Origin: Rhodovulum sulfidophilum
GTDB lineage: Bacteria; Pseudomonadota; Alphaproteobacteria; Rhodobacterales; Rhodobacteraceae
Reading direction: 5' to 3'
Length of the DNA stretch: 64,000 nt
NCBI GenBank assembly: GCA_003241785.1
Contig: QFPW01000016.1
Location: 117,328-181,327, forward strand
Notes under the pieces: model-generated
What the model was told of the DNA's origin: nothing
Databases searched by the model: none
The model's input: only the letters and a program-made list of their open reading frames with translations
Made by a program: the position numbers and the translations under genes
Shown: piece by piece, positions 1 to 9,370 of the stretch
How the letters are laid out: each line of letters opens with the position of its first letter
Position numbering within the stretch: the first letter of the stretch is position 1

Positions 1-107
1 TCACCCGGACCGCTTCCGGGATCCTCGACGCGCGATGCGCCTTCTCGCGTGGAACCGTGTGCTCGGCCCCGGACTTTACCGGCCAGGACAAAGCCAGGAG
101 ACGCGCC

Positions 108-2156
108 ATGCCCCGAGCAGAGAACGACCAGACCATCACCACGGAACGCGGCGAAGGCGGGGAGGCCCAGCAGCGGGGCGGGGCGCCGCTCACCACCAAC
201 CACGGCGTGCCGATCCCGGACAACCAGAACAGCCTCAAGGCCGGCGCGCGCGGGCCGACGCTGCTCGAGGATTTCGTGCTGCGCGAGAAGATCTTCCACT
301 TCGACCACGAGCGTATCCCGGAGCGCATCGTCCATGCCCGCGGCACCGGCGCGCACGGCTATTTCGAATGCACCGATCCGATCCCGGACCTCACCATCGC
401 CCAGCCGTTCCAGAAGAAGGGGGGCAAGGTCCCGGTCTTCGTCCGGTTCTCGACCGTCGCGGGCAGCAAGGGCTCGAAGGACACGCCGCGCGACGTGCGC
501 GGCTTCGCGGTGAAGTTCTATACCGAGGACGGCAACTGGGATCTCGTCGGCAACAACATCCCGGTCTTCTTCATCCAGGACGCGATGAAGTTCCCCGATC
601 TCATCCATTCGGTGAAGCCCGAGGCCGACCGCGGCTTTCCGCAGGCGGCGAGCGCGCATGACACCTTCTGGGATTTCGTCTCGCTGATGCCGGAGTCGAT
701 CCACATGATCCTCTGGGCGATGTCCGACCGCGCGATCCCGCGCAGCCTCAGGATGATGGACGGGTTCGGGGTCCATACCTTCCGGCTCGTCGACGCCGAG
801 GGCGGCGCGGTCTTCGTCAAGTTCCACTGGCGCGCGAAGCTGCGCTGCCAGTCCACCACCTGGGACGAGGCGGTGAAGATCTCGGGCGCCGACCCCGACT
901 ACCACCGCCGCGACCTCTGGGAGGCGATCACCACGGGGGATTTCCCGGAATGGGAGTTGGGCCTGCAGATCTTCGACGAGGATTTCGCGGCGAAGCAGCC
1001 CTATGACGTGCTCGATGCGACCAAGATCATCCCCGAGGAGGACGTGCCGCTTCGCGTCGTCGGGCGGCTGGTGCTTGACCGCTGGGTCGACAATTTCTTC
1101 GCCGAGACCGAGCAGGTCGCCTTCCTGCCCTCGAACGTGATCCCGGGGATCGACTTCTCGGAGGATCCGCTGCTGCAGGGGCGGCTCTTCAGCTATCTCG
1201 ACACGCAGAAGTCGCGGCTCGGCACGACGAACTTCCACCAGATCCCGGTCAACGCGCCCAAATGCCCGATGCATAACTTCCAGCGCGACGGGCTGATGCA
1301 GACCCATGTCCCGACCGGCCGCGCCAATTACGAGCCGAACAGCCTGGCCGAGGCGGGCGAGGATCCCGGGCCGCGTCCGGCGGAGCACGCGTTCCGGACG
1401 CATCCCGTCCCGACCGAGGGCAAGCTCCGCGCGCGGAGCGAGACCTTCGCCGACCACTACAGCCAGGCGCGCCTGTTCTACCGCAGCCAGACCGCGCCCG
1501 AGCAGGCGCATATCGTCAAGGCGATCACCTTCGAGCTCTCCAAGGTCGACCTGCCGCACGTGCGGCTGCGCGCACTCGCCAGCCTGCGCAACGTCGACGA
1601 GGACATGGCGAAGGCGATCGCCGAGGGGGTCGGCGTCGACCTGCCCGAGGCGCTGGAGCCGGCGCGCGCGCCGATCGACATGCCGGCCTCCGACGCGCTT
1701 TCGATGCACCTCACGGCGACGAAGGAGCCGAAGGGGCGGATGGTCGGCGTCCTGCTGACCGATGGCGCGGACGACGGGATCCTCGCGAAGCTGCGCGCGG
1801 CGGCGAAGAAGGCGGGCGTCACGGTGAAGCTCGTCGCGCCGAAGCGCGGCGGCGTGACCCTGGCCTCCGGTGAGACGGTCGAGGCCGACGGGCAGCTCGG
1901 CGGCATGCCCTCGGTGCTGTTCGACGCGGTGGCGATCCTCGCCGCCGACGATTCGCTCGACCGCGTCCCGGCGGCGCGCGATTTCGCCGCCGACGCCTTC
2001 GCGCATCTCAAGGCGATCGTCGCGACGAAGGAGGCGCGGGGGCTGCTCGACGCGGCCGGTGTCGAGCCGGACGCCTTCGTCTTCGAGGCCGCGAAGGAGC
2101 CGGAGGCGGCGGTCCTGCGCGCGCATGAGCGGCTGTGGAGCCGGGAGCCGGCGTAA
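108..2156 (+). CDS. katE: Large-subunit catalase (HPII / KatE type)
   Basis: Decomposes hydrogen peroxide to water and oxygen with a heme cofactor in the cytoplasm. At 682 residues it is the large-subunit type. The catalytic His is in VHARGTGAHG (about residue 76), the distal Asn in GNNIPVFF (about 149-150), and the proximal heme-ligand Tyr in RLFSYLDTQ (about 363). After the core comes the extra C-terminal flavodoxin-like domain typical of HPII, from about residue 560 to the end. I chose the ATG at 108 because AGGAG lies 7 bases upstream; the in-frame GTG at 57 has no such site. It reads toward the flavoprotein at 2233-3813, with 76 bases between the two stops. The 107 bases before the gene show nothing I recognise. 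No peroxide-regulator gene is adjacent. Confidence 0.95.
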   Translation: MPRAENDQTITTERGEGGEAQQRGGAPLTTNHGVPIPDNQNSLKAGARGPTLLEDFVLREKIFHFDHERIPERIVHARGTGAHGYFECTDPIPDLTIAQPFQKKGGKVPVFVRFSTVAGSKGSKDTPRDVRGFAVKFYTEDGNWDLVGNNIPVFFIQDAMKFPDLIHSVKPEADRGFPQAASAHDTFWDFVSLMPESIHMILWAMSDRAIPRSLRMMDGFGVHTFRLVDAEGGAVFVKFHWRAKLRCQSTTWDEAVKISGADPDYHRRDLWEAITTGDFPEWELGLQIFDEDFAAKQPYDVLDATKIIPEEDVPLRVVGRLVLDRWVDNFFAETEQVAFLPSNVIPGIDFSEDPLLQGRLFSYLDTQKSRLGTTNFHQIPVNAPKCPMHNFQRDGLMQTHVPTGRANYEPNSLAEAGEDPGPRPAEHAFRTHPVPTEGKLRARSETFADHYSQARLFYRSQTAPEQAHIVKAITFELSKVDLPHVRLRALASLRNVDEDMAKAIAEGVGVDLPEALEPARAPIDMPASDALSMHLTATKEPKGRMVGVLLTDGADDGILAKLRAAAKKAGVTVKLVAPKRGGVTLASGETVEADGQLGGMPSVLFDAVAILAADDSLDRVPAARDFAADAFAHLKAIVATKEARGLLDAAGVEPDAFVFEAAKEPEAAVLRAHERLWSREPA

Positions 2157-2232
2157 GCCGAGATCGGGCCGCGCGCGGGGAGGCGCCGGCCCGAAGATCC
2201 AGGCTGGCCGGTCCGGCGTGGATGGAACCTCC

Positions 2233-3813
2233 TCAGCCGGCCTTCCACATATGGCCGGCGAGCGGGCTCGGGTCGGTATCGACCTGATCCCAGTCGCGGG
2301 TGATCCGGAAATGTTCCGGCTCGTCGGCCATCCAGAGCGCGTAGGTCAGGCCGTGGATGAGCGGCGGCAGGCCGTAGCGGATGCCCGAGAGCGAGGCGCC
2401 GGAATGCGCGTTCGTCACCGTCGCCCCATAGTTGAAGCAATGGATGTTCTCGAGCACCGGGGTCTTGCCCGGCTCGCGTTCCCGAAAACGCAGGTCGCGC
2501 GTGAGATAGGGATAGGTGATGAGCCAGGTGTCGGGCTGGCCCTCCGGCGGGGCGAAGACATCCTTCCAGAGCAGGATATTGTCGGCGAAGGGCGCGAGCT
2601 CGGGGCGATTGGCCGCGTCGATCGAGAAGCCGCAGCCGATGAAGAGGTGATCGAAGTCCGCCACCGTGCCGTCGGAGGCGGTGACCCGGACCCTGCCGTC
2701 CGCGCGCGCCTCGGCGTCGGTCCAGGTGGCGCCGGCGTGGACGGTGAAATTCGGAAAGGCGGCGCAGCGGTCGACTCCGTCCTGCGTCGGCGGCTGGCCA
2801 TAGGTGAAGATCGCCTGGATCCAGCGCCATTTCTCGGCGTCGGCCATCGAGGCGAAATGGCGCAGGTAGCCCGCCTTCTCGAGATAGCGGAAGGCGTTCG
2901 CCGTCAGGATCCGCTGGCGGCGCATGTAAAGCGTCACCCGCGCGGCGCCGAGCTCGAGCAGGTCCGCGCCCCGGTCCCAGGCGGTGGCGCCGGCCCCGAG
3001 GATCGCGACGTCGCGGCCCTTCCAGGCGAGGCTGTCCACGTCGTCGGTGCACAGCGTATAGGCCGAGGCGGGCAGCTTGTCGCGGATGAAGCCCGGCACG
3101 AACCAGTCGCCCATCCCCTCGATGCCGGTCGCGAGCACGACCTTGCGCGCGTAATGGCAGGTGCCGTCGGCGACCTCGACGCGGACGAACTCGCCTTCCT
3201 GGACGAAGCCGGTCGCGTTCGCGTCGTTGCGCACCGGCAGGTCGAGCACCTCGCGGAACCACTCGAGATAAGCGTGCCAGGTCTGACGCGGCCATTTGTC
3301 GAGCGCCTCCCAGCCGGCCTCGCCGTAGATCGCCTCGAACCAGCTGCGGGGCGCGAGCGAGGGCATGCCGAGCTCGGGGCCCGAGACATGCTTGGGTGAG
3401 CGCAGCGTCCACATCCGCGAATAGGTGATCCAGGGGCCCTCGAGCCCCGCCGGCATCCGGTCGAGGATTAGGAAGTTGTTGACCCGTTCCTGGCGCAGCG
3501 CGTGGCCGACCGTCAGCCCGCACTGGCCGCCGCCGACGATCACCACGTCGTAGACATGCGCGCCCGAGGGGTGGGTCCGGGGCAGGATCCATTCGTCGCG
3601 GGGATAGAGCAGGATCTCGATATCGTGCCGGACCCGGGCGGAGAGGGCGGCGATTCGCGCCTCGGCGTCGGGCAGGGGCAGCTGGCGGAACGGCGGGGTC
3701 AGACCGGTGCGAATCTCCTCGTGCGCCAGCGCGGTCAGGCCGATCAGCCAGTCGCGATAGCCGGGCCTTTGCGACGAATGCCCGTCAGCGGGCAGAAATC
3801 CGGTCTGATGCAT
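2233..3813 (-). CDS. FAD/NAD(P)-binding monooxygenase-like flavoprotein (FMO / Baeyer-Villiger-like)
   Basis: A 526-residue protein with two Rossmann folds: an FAD-binding GGGQCG at about residues 94-99 and a NAD(P)-binding GAGATAW at about 273-279. That layout is shared by class B flavin monooxygenases and related single-component oxygenases, which insert one oxygen atom using NADPH. About 85 residues of unassigned sequence precede the first fold. The ATG at 3813 is preferred over an in-frame start at 3864 because a GAGG site lies about 10 bases upstream of it. It is transcribed divergently from the ABC transporter operon at 3997, and an AT-rich inverted repeat lies between them, so co-regulation with that operon is likely. 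The substrate is unknown; a plain NAD(P)H:FAD oxidoreductase is an alternative. Confidence 0.78.
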   Translation of the reverse strand: MHQTGFLPADGHSSQRPGYRDWLIGLTALAHEEIRTGLTPPFRQLPLPDAEARIAALSARVRHDIEILLYPRDEWILPRTHPSGAHVYDVVIVGGGQCGLTVGHALRQERVNNFLILDRMPAGLEGPWITYSRMWTLRSPKHVSGPELGMPSLAPRSWFEAIYGEAGWEALDKWPRQTWHAYLEWFREVLDLPVRNDANATGFVQEGEFVRVEVADGTCHYARKVVLATGIEGMGDWFVPGFIRDKLPASAYTLCTDDVDSLAWKGRDVAILGAGATAWDRGADLLELGAARVTLYMRRQRILTANAFRYLEKAGYLRHFASMADAEKWRWIQAIFTYGQPPTQDGVDRCAAFPNFTVHAGATWTDAEARADGRVRVTASDGTVADFDHLFIGCGFSIDAANRPELAPFADNILLWKDVFAPPEGQPDTWLITYPYLTRDLRFREREPGKTPVLENIHCFNYGATVTNAHSGASLSGIRYGLPPLIHGLTYALWMADEPEHFRITRDWDQVDTDPSPLAGHMWKAG

Positions 3814-3881
3814 ATGAGTTAAGCACCTCGTTAACAGATGGGGTCCATCCGACTGAAAACACAACGATGTTCACGTCGCAT

Positions 3882-3917
3882 CAGATATATCACAGTTGAT
3901 CTCTAGTCAAATATCTG
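3882..3917. promoter_or_regulatory. AT-rich inverted repeat, candidate operator between divergent genes
   Basis: CAGATAT (3882-3888) and ATATCTG (3911-3917) form a perfect 7-base inverted repeat with a 22-base gap, inside an AT island. The left arm overlaps GATATATCA (3884-3892), also found at 25367-25375 in front of the gntR gene. TCAGATAT, ATCTCT and TAGTCAA recur at 24412-24453 upstream of the Bug-like gene. I infer a binding site for the FCD-family GntR regulator at 24616-25329, but no binding consensus is known for it. Confidence 0.45.
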
Positions 3918-3996
3918 CAATCGCTCGGACAGGGCGGAGCGTCCGGGGCGCGAGGGGCCGGCGAGTCCGAGCCCGAGATCCGAAAGAGGAGCCGAG

Positions 3997-5187
3997 ATGA
4001 AGGAAGGGAATCTGATCCATCGCCGCGACATGCTCGGCATGGGCGCCGCCGCCGGCCTCGCGGCCGTGCTCGCGGGCGCGCTGCCGCGGCGCCTCGCGGC
4101 GCAGGAAGGCGGGATCCGGATCGCGATCGCCGCGCCGATGACGGGCGACAGCGCCTCGATGGGCCTCAACGCGCAGCGCGGCGCGGCCGCGGCCGTCGCC
4201 ATGATCAACGAGGCCGGCGGCGTCGGGGGCAAGCCCGTCGTGATCGAGTATTTAGACGACATGGGCCAGCCGCGCGAGGCGGCCTCGGTCGCGCGCCGGA
4301 TCGTCGACGCGGGGACCTACGCGGCGGTGATCGGCCATGTGAACTCGTCCTGCACGCTCGCCGCGATGCCGATCTACGCCGAGGTCGGCCTGCCGGTGCT
4401 CTGCGGGTCCTCGTCGAACGCGCAGGTCACGGAATCGGGCTGGACCAACATCATCCGGATGACGATCCGCGACGACTACGGCGCGCAGCAGTATTCCGCC
4501 TTCGCCGTCAACAATCTCGGCAAGAAGGAGCTCGGCATCCTCTACGCCAACGACGACTATGGCCGCGGGCTGCGCGACAAGATGCTCGTCGCCGCCGAGG
4601 CGCTCGGCGCGGCGGTGCCGGCCGAGGCCGGGTTCACCCCGAACGTCGACAAGGATTTCTCCGCCATCGCCACGGATTTCCAGGCGAAGGGGGCCGACGT
4701 CTTCATGCTGAACTGCAACTACACCGAGGGCGGGCTCTTCCTCGGACAGGCGAAGGGGCTCGGCATCACGGGCGTCCCGACGGTCGGGCCGGATTCGCTG
4801 CTCTACAACGAGTTCATCGAGCTCGCGCAGGGGGCGGCCGAGGGCGCCTATATCCTCGCGGCCTATGATCCCTACGCCGACAATCCGAAGACCGTCGCCT
4901 TCATGGAGAAGTTCCGGGCGGATTACGACGCGCTGCCGAGCCAGGTCGCCGTCTTCACCTGCGATCTCCTGATGCTGACCCAGGCGCTCATGAACGCCGG
5001 CGCGACCTCGGAGACGCTGATCGACCAGGCCAAGGCGACCGGGTTCGAAGGGGTCGGCGGCGCCTATCGCTGGGACGAGAAGGGCGACGTGAAGGACCGC
5101 ACCTTCGCGGTCATCCAGGTCAAGGACGGCGCCTTCGCCTCGACGGGCGCGAGCGTCGACGAAACCGGCCTCGAGGCGCTGCGCTAG
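3997..5187 (+). CDS. Periplasmic substrate-binding protein of a Liv-type (HAAT) ABC transporter
   Basis: A 396-residue type I periplasmic binding protein (Peripla_BP_6, LivJ-like) expected to deliver its ligand to the permease encoded next. The N-terminus carries a twin-arginine-like motif (RRDMLG, residues 9-14), a hydrophobic stretch and an Ala-rich cleavage region near LAA-QE (about residue 35), so Tat export of a folded protein is likely. AGGAG lies just upstream of the ATG. It starts a nine-gene plus-strand operon whose enzymes (racemase, amidohydrolase, DapA-like) suggest a cyclic amide, ureide or amino-acid-like ligand. A strong hairpin follows the gene (5201-5219), which may let this protein be made in excess over the membrane parts. 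Confidence 0.92.
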   Translation: MKEGNLIHRRDMLGMGAAAGLAAVLAGALPRRLAAQEGGIRIAIAAPMTGDSASMGLNAQRGAAAAVAMINEAGGVGGKPVVIEYLDDMGQPREAASVARRIVDAGTYAAVIGHVNSSCTLAAMPIYAEVGLPVLCGSSSNAQVTESGWTNIIRMTIRDDYGAQQYSAFAVNNLGKKELGILYANDDYGRGLRDKMLVAAEALGAAVPAEAGFTPNVDKDFSAIATDFQAKGADVFMLNCNYTEGGLFLGQAKGLGITGVPTVGPDSLLYNEFIELAQGAAEGAYILAAYDPYADNPKTVAFMEKFRADYDALPSQVAVFTCDLLMLTQALMNAGATSETLIDQAKATGFEGVGGAYRWDEKGDVKDRTFAVIQVKDGAFASTGASVDETGLEALR

Positions 5188-5200
5188 GCGCGAAGCCCGG

Positions 5201-5224
5201 CCGCGCCCGCGGGGCGCGGTCTTT
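5201..5224 (+). terminator. Hairpin between binding-protein and permease genes (partial terminator or mRNA stabiliser)
   Basis: CCGCGCCC (5201-5208) pairs with GGGCGCGG (5212-5219) around a 3-base loop, followed by TCTTT. It sits 13 bases after the stop of the binding-protein gene and before the permease ribosome site at 5241. The T run is short, so it probably terminates incompletely or protects the upstream mRNA. Confidence 0.5.
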
Positions 5225-5249
5225 CCCCGTCCAGCCGTCGAGGAGATTG

Positions 5250-6125
5250 ATGGCCTATTTCCTGGAGCAGTTCTCGAACGGGCTGGCGATCGGCGGGATC
5301 TACGCGCTGATCGCGCTCGGCTACAGCCTCGTCTATTCGATCCTGAACCTCATCAATTTCGCGCATGGCTACGTGATCATGGTCGGCGCCTTCGTCGCGC
5401 TCCAGCTCATCGCCTTCGGCGTCGACCCGGCGCTCGCGGTGTTTCTCGCCTGCTGCTCGGGCGCGCTGATCGCGATGCTGGTCGAGCGGATCGCCTATCG
5501 CCCGGTGCGCCACGCGAACCGGGTGATCCCGATGATCTCGGCGCTCGGCGCGGGGCTCGTGCTCTCCTCTTTCGCCCAGCTCGTCTGGGGCCCCGAGGTG
5601 CGGGCCTTCCCGCAGCTCATCCCCCGCTTCCCGGTCGAGATCGGCGGGGTCACGCTGTCCTCGCAGTCGCTGGTGATCCTCGGCATCTCGATCGCGCTCG
5701 TCGTCGCCTCCTCCTGGTTCCTGCACCGCACCCGCTTCGGCCTCGCGGCGCAATGCGTGCGCCAGGACATGGCGGCGGCGCAGCTGATGGGGATCCCGGT
5801 CAACACGGTGATCGTCGCGATCTACGCGCTCGGGGGCTTCCTCGGCGTCGCGGGCTCGGTGCTCTTCGCGATGTATTTCAACGCGGTCTTCATCCAGATG
5901 GGGCTGCTCGCCACGACCAAGGCCTGGGCCGCGGCGATGCTGGGCGGCATCGGCAGCTTCCAGGGCGCCTTCTGGGGCGGGATCCTGCTCGGCCTCGCCG
6001 AGACGGCGGCGGTGGTCTTCGCGGGCGCCGCCTATCGCGACGGCGTCTCGATGGCGATCATCGTGCTCGTCCTGCTGCTGCGCCCGGCCGGGCTCTTCGG
6101 CAAGAGCGTCGGGGAACGGTCGTGA
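5250..6125 (+). CDS. Liv-type ABC transporter permease (LivH family)
   Basis: Inner-membrane permease of 291 residues with multiple hydrophobic segments and the family pattern ALGYSLVYSILNLINFAHG near the N-terminus and a conserved GGIGSFQGAFWGG loop before the last segments. It would form the heterodimeric channel with the LivM-type protein encoded next. AGGAG (5241-5245) fits the ATG at 5250; the preceding TTG at 5247 is too close. The downstream permease starts inside its stop codon (GTGA), so the two are translationally coupled. Confidence 0.92.
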   Translation: MAYFLEQFSNGLAIGGIYALIALGYSLVYSILNLINFAHGYVIMVGAFVALQLIAFGVDPALAVFLACCSGALIAMLVERIAYRPVRHANRVIPMISALGAGLVLSSFAQLVWGPEVRAFPQLIPRFPVEIGGVTLSSQSLVILGISIALVVASSWFLHRTRFGLAAQCVRQDMAAAQLMGIPVNTVIVAIYALGGFLGVAGSVLFAMYFNAVFIQMGLLATTKAWAAAMLGGIGSFQGAFWGGILLGLAETAAVVFAGAAYRDGVSMAIIVLVLLLRPAGLFGKSVGERS

Positions 6126-7153
6126 CGGAGGCGGTGGTGATCCCGGCCGCCGCGCGCGCCCGCGGGCTCTGGCCGGCGCTCTGGCCCGTCCTCTGCGTCG
6201 TGGCGCTCGCGCTCCTGCCGCTGGTGCTGCCGGGGCGGTTCTGGCTGCACATCCTCAGCCTGACGATGATCTACGCGATCTTCACGCTCGGGCAGAACGT
6301 CGTCACCGGCTGGGCCGGCATGCTGACGCTGGGCCAGGCGGCCTTCGTCGGCATGGGGGCCTATACCTCGGTCCTGCTGACGATGGAGCTCGGCCTGCCC
6401 TGGCCGCTCGCCTGCCTCGCCGCCGGGCTGGTCTCGGGCCTCTGCGGCGCGCTCCTGTCCATTCCCTGCCTGCGGGTGAAGGCGGACTTCCTGTCGCTCG
6501 TCACGATCGCCTTCAACCAGATCTTCTTCGTCGTCGCGAACAACTGGATGGATCTCACCCGCGGGCCGATGGGCATCCCGGCGGTTCCCGCGATGGGCGC
6601 CTTCGGCTGGATCGCCCGCACGCCGGCGCAGCAGTTCTGGCTGATCCTCGGGGTCGCGGCGCTGCTGTTCCTGCTGATCGGGCGGCTGACGCGCGGGCCG
6701 ATCGGCCGGGCCTGGAAGATGATCCGCGACGACGAGATCGCCGCCGGCGCGCTCGGGGTCAACGTGACCGCCTACAAGGTGCTCGCCTTCGGGGTCGGCT
6801 GCTTTCTCTGCGGCCTCGGCGGCGGCGTCTACGCCCATTACATGCGCTTCGTCTCGCCCGACATGTTCAAGCTCGAGGAATCGCTCCTGATGATGCAGAT
6901 GGCGATCCTGGGCGGGCTCGCCAGCATGCCGGGCACGGCGCTCGGCGCCTTCCTGATGATCGCCATCCCCGAGGCGCTGCGCTCCTCCGAGCCCTGGCTC
7001 ATCACCGCGCGGCCCGGGATCGCCGGCGCGATGCTGGTCGTCATGATGATCTTCCGGCCGAACGGCCTGCTCGGCATGGGCGAGACCCATCCACTCTTCC
7101 TCAAGCTTCGCGCCGCCGTGCTCGGCGCGCGCGACGGGAGGGCGAGGCGATGA
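6122..7153 (+). CDS. Liv-type ABC transporter permease (LivM family)
   Basis: Second membrane subunit, 343 residues, mostly hydrophobic, with the LivM-type stretch NVVTGWAGMLTLGQAAFVGM and a later GGLASMPGTALGA segment. The GTG start at 6122 overlaps the previous stop by four bases (GTGA) and gives a protein of normal length with a short charged N-terminus; the longer open frame upstream is antisense-like shadow inside the preceding gene. The ATPase gene that follows overlaps by ATGA. Substrate specificity comes from the binding protein, not from this subunit. Confidence 0.92.
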   Translation: MTEAVVIPAAARARGLWPALWPVLCVVALALLPLVLPGRFWLHILSLTMIYAIFTLGQNVVTGWAGMLTLGQAAFVGMGAYTSVLLTMELGLPWPLACLAAGLVSGLCGALLSIPCLRVKADFLSLVTIAFNQIFFVVANNWMDLTRGPMGIPAVPAMGAFGWIARTPAQQFWLILGVAALLFLLIGRLTRGPIGRAWKMIRDDEIAAGALGVNVTAYKVLAFGVGCFLCGLGGGVYAHYMRFVSPDMFKLEESLLMMQMAILGGLASMPGTALGAFLMIAIPEALRSSEPWLITARPGIAGAMLVVMMIFRPNGLLGMGETHPLFLKLRAAVLGARDGRARR

Positions 7154-7913
7154 GCCTGCTCGTCTGCGAGGGCGTCACCAAGAGCTTCCTCGGCGTGCGC
7201 GCGCTCTCCGAGGTCTCGGTCTCGGTCGCCGAGGGCGAGACGCTCGGGATCATCGGCCCGAACGGCTCGGGCAAGACCACCTTCTTCAACATCCTCTCCG
7301 GGCTCGAACGCGCCGACGCGGGCCGGATCCTGCTCGGCGGGGCAGATATCACCCGCACGCCGCCGCACCGGATCTCGGCCCGGGGGATCGCGCGCACCTT
7401 CCAGAACCTGCGGCTCTTCGGCGGCATGACCGCGCTCGAGAACGTGCTCTGCGGCGGCCACAAGGAGGCCCCGACCGGCTTTCTCGGCCAGCTCGCCCAG
7501 ACCCGCGCGGTGCGCCGCGCCGAGGCCGAGGCGGACGCGCGCGCGCGCGCCTGCCTCGCCGAGGTCGGGCTCGCGGGCTACGAGGAGGCGTTCACGACGC
7601 AGATGTCCTACGGCCAGACCAAGCGGCTCGAGCTCGCCCGCGCGCTCAACGCGAGCCCGCGCGTTCTGCTGCTCGACGAGCCGACCGCCGGAATGAACGA
7701 CGTGCAGGCGGCCGAGATCCTCGACGTGGTGGCGCGGCTCCGCGACCGGCACGCGCTGACCCTGATCGTGATCGAGCACAACGTGCCGGTGCTGGCGCGG
7801 TTCGCGGACCGGATCGTGGTGCTCGACGCCGGGCGCAAGCTCATCGAGGGCGCGCCCGCGACGGTGGTGCGCGACCGGCGGGTGATCGAGGCCTATCTCG
7901 GCAAGGGGGCGGC

Positions 7914-7917
<4 letters not shown>
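7150..7917 (+). CDS. Liv-type ABC transporter ATP-binding protein (LivG family)
   Basis: Cytoplasmic ATPase subunit of 255 residues. Walker A GPNGSGKT is at residues 36-43, the signature MSYGQ at 152-156 in place of the usual LSGGQ, and Walker B VLLLDE at 172-177. The degenerate signature is normal for LivG-type ATPases. It overlaps the upstream permease and the downstream ATPase by ATGA each, as expected for a heterodimeric ATPase pair in a Liv transporter. Confidence 0.93.
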
Positions 7918-8621
<704 letters not shown>

Positions 8622-8707
8622 GGCCCGACGCGACGCGCCGCCAAATCCCAAGGAAGGCCGATGGAAGCCGGGGAAACCGCCCCGCCGTCGGCAAGAAGAG
8701 GTCAACC

Positions 8708-9367
8708 ATGAAGATTCTCGTTCTCAACCCCAACGGCTCGGCGGAGGTCACCCGGACCATCGCCGACAGCATCGCGCCGCTCGCGGCGCGCACCGGGCAC
8801 GAGATCGTCTGCGACTACATCCCCGAGGCGCCCGAGGGGATCGAGACCGACGCCGACGTGGCCTTCGTGGCGCCGCTCGTCGTCGAGATCGTGCGGCGGG
8901 ACGACGCCGACGCCTATGTCATCGCCTGCTTCTCGGATCCCGGCGTCGACGCCGCGCGCGACGTCACCGCGAAGCCGGTGATCGGCATCGCCGAGGCGGC
9001 CTATTACGCGGCGCTGCAGCAGGCGCCGCGCTTCGGCGTCGTCTCGCTCGGCCCGTCCTCGATCGCCCGGCACGCCGCGCGGATCGACGGGCTCGGGATC
9101 GCCGCGCGGCTCGCCGGCGACCGGTCGGTCGAGATGACGGTCGCCGAGGCGAACGATCCGCGCGGCGCGCGCGCCCCCGTGACCCGGGTCGCCGAGACGC
9201 TGCGCGACGCCGACGGGGCGGGGGTGGTGATCCTCGGTTGCGCGGGGATGGGCGGCCATCGCCCGGCGCTGCAGGAGAGCCTCGGCATCCCGGTGATCGA
9301 CCCGGTCCAGGCCGCCGTCGCCGCGGCGATCACCGCGCTCGACCTCGGCTATCAGGCGCGGGGCTGA
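8708..9367 (+). CDS. Asp/Glu/hydantoin racemase family protein
   Basis: A 219-residue member of the Asp/Glu/hydantoin racemase superfamily, beginning with the typical MKILVLNPNGS. The two catalytic cysteines used for proton exchange in the family appear as C74 (ACFSDPG) and C178 (LGCAGM). Hydantoin racemases interconvert D- and L-5-substituted hydantoins so that a stereospecific hydantoinase can use both. The next gene is a cyclic-amidohydrolase homologue, which supports a hydantoin- or ureide-type role; an allantoin-racemase-like role is equally possible. GAGG lies a few bases ahead of the ATG. Confidence 0.85.
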   Translation: MKILVLNPNGSAEVTRTIADSIAPLAARTGHEIVCDYIPEAPEGIETDADVAFVAPLVVEIVRRDDADAYVIACFSDPGVDAARDVTAKPVIGIAEAAYYAALQQAPRFGVVSLGPSSIARHAARIDGLGIAARLAGDRSVEMTVAEANDPRGARAPVTRVAETLRDADGAGVVILGCAGMGGHRPALQESLGIPVIDPVQAAVAAAITALDLGYQARG

Positions 9368-9370
9368 GCC

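Noticed and set aside
2157..2232. Terminator between katE and the convergent flavoprotein
   Set aside because: GGGCC and GGCCC can pair across about 20 bases, but the stem is imperfect and no T run follows, so I did not list it as a terminator.
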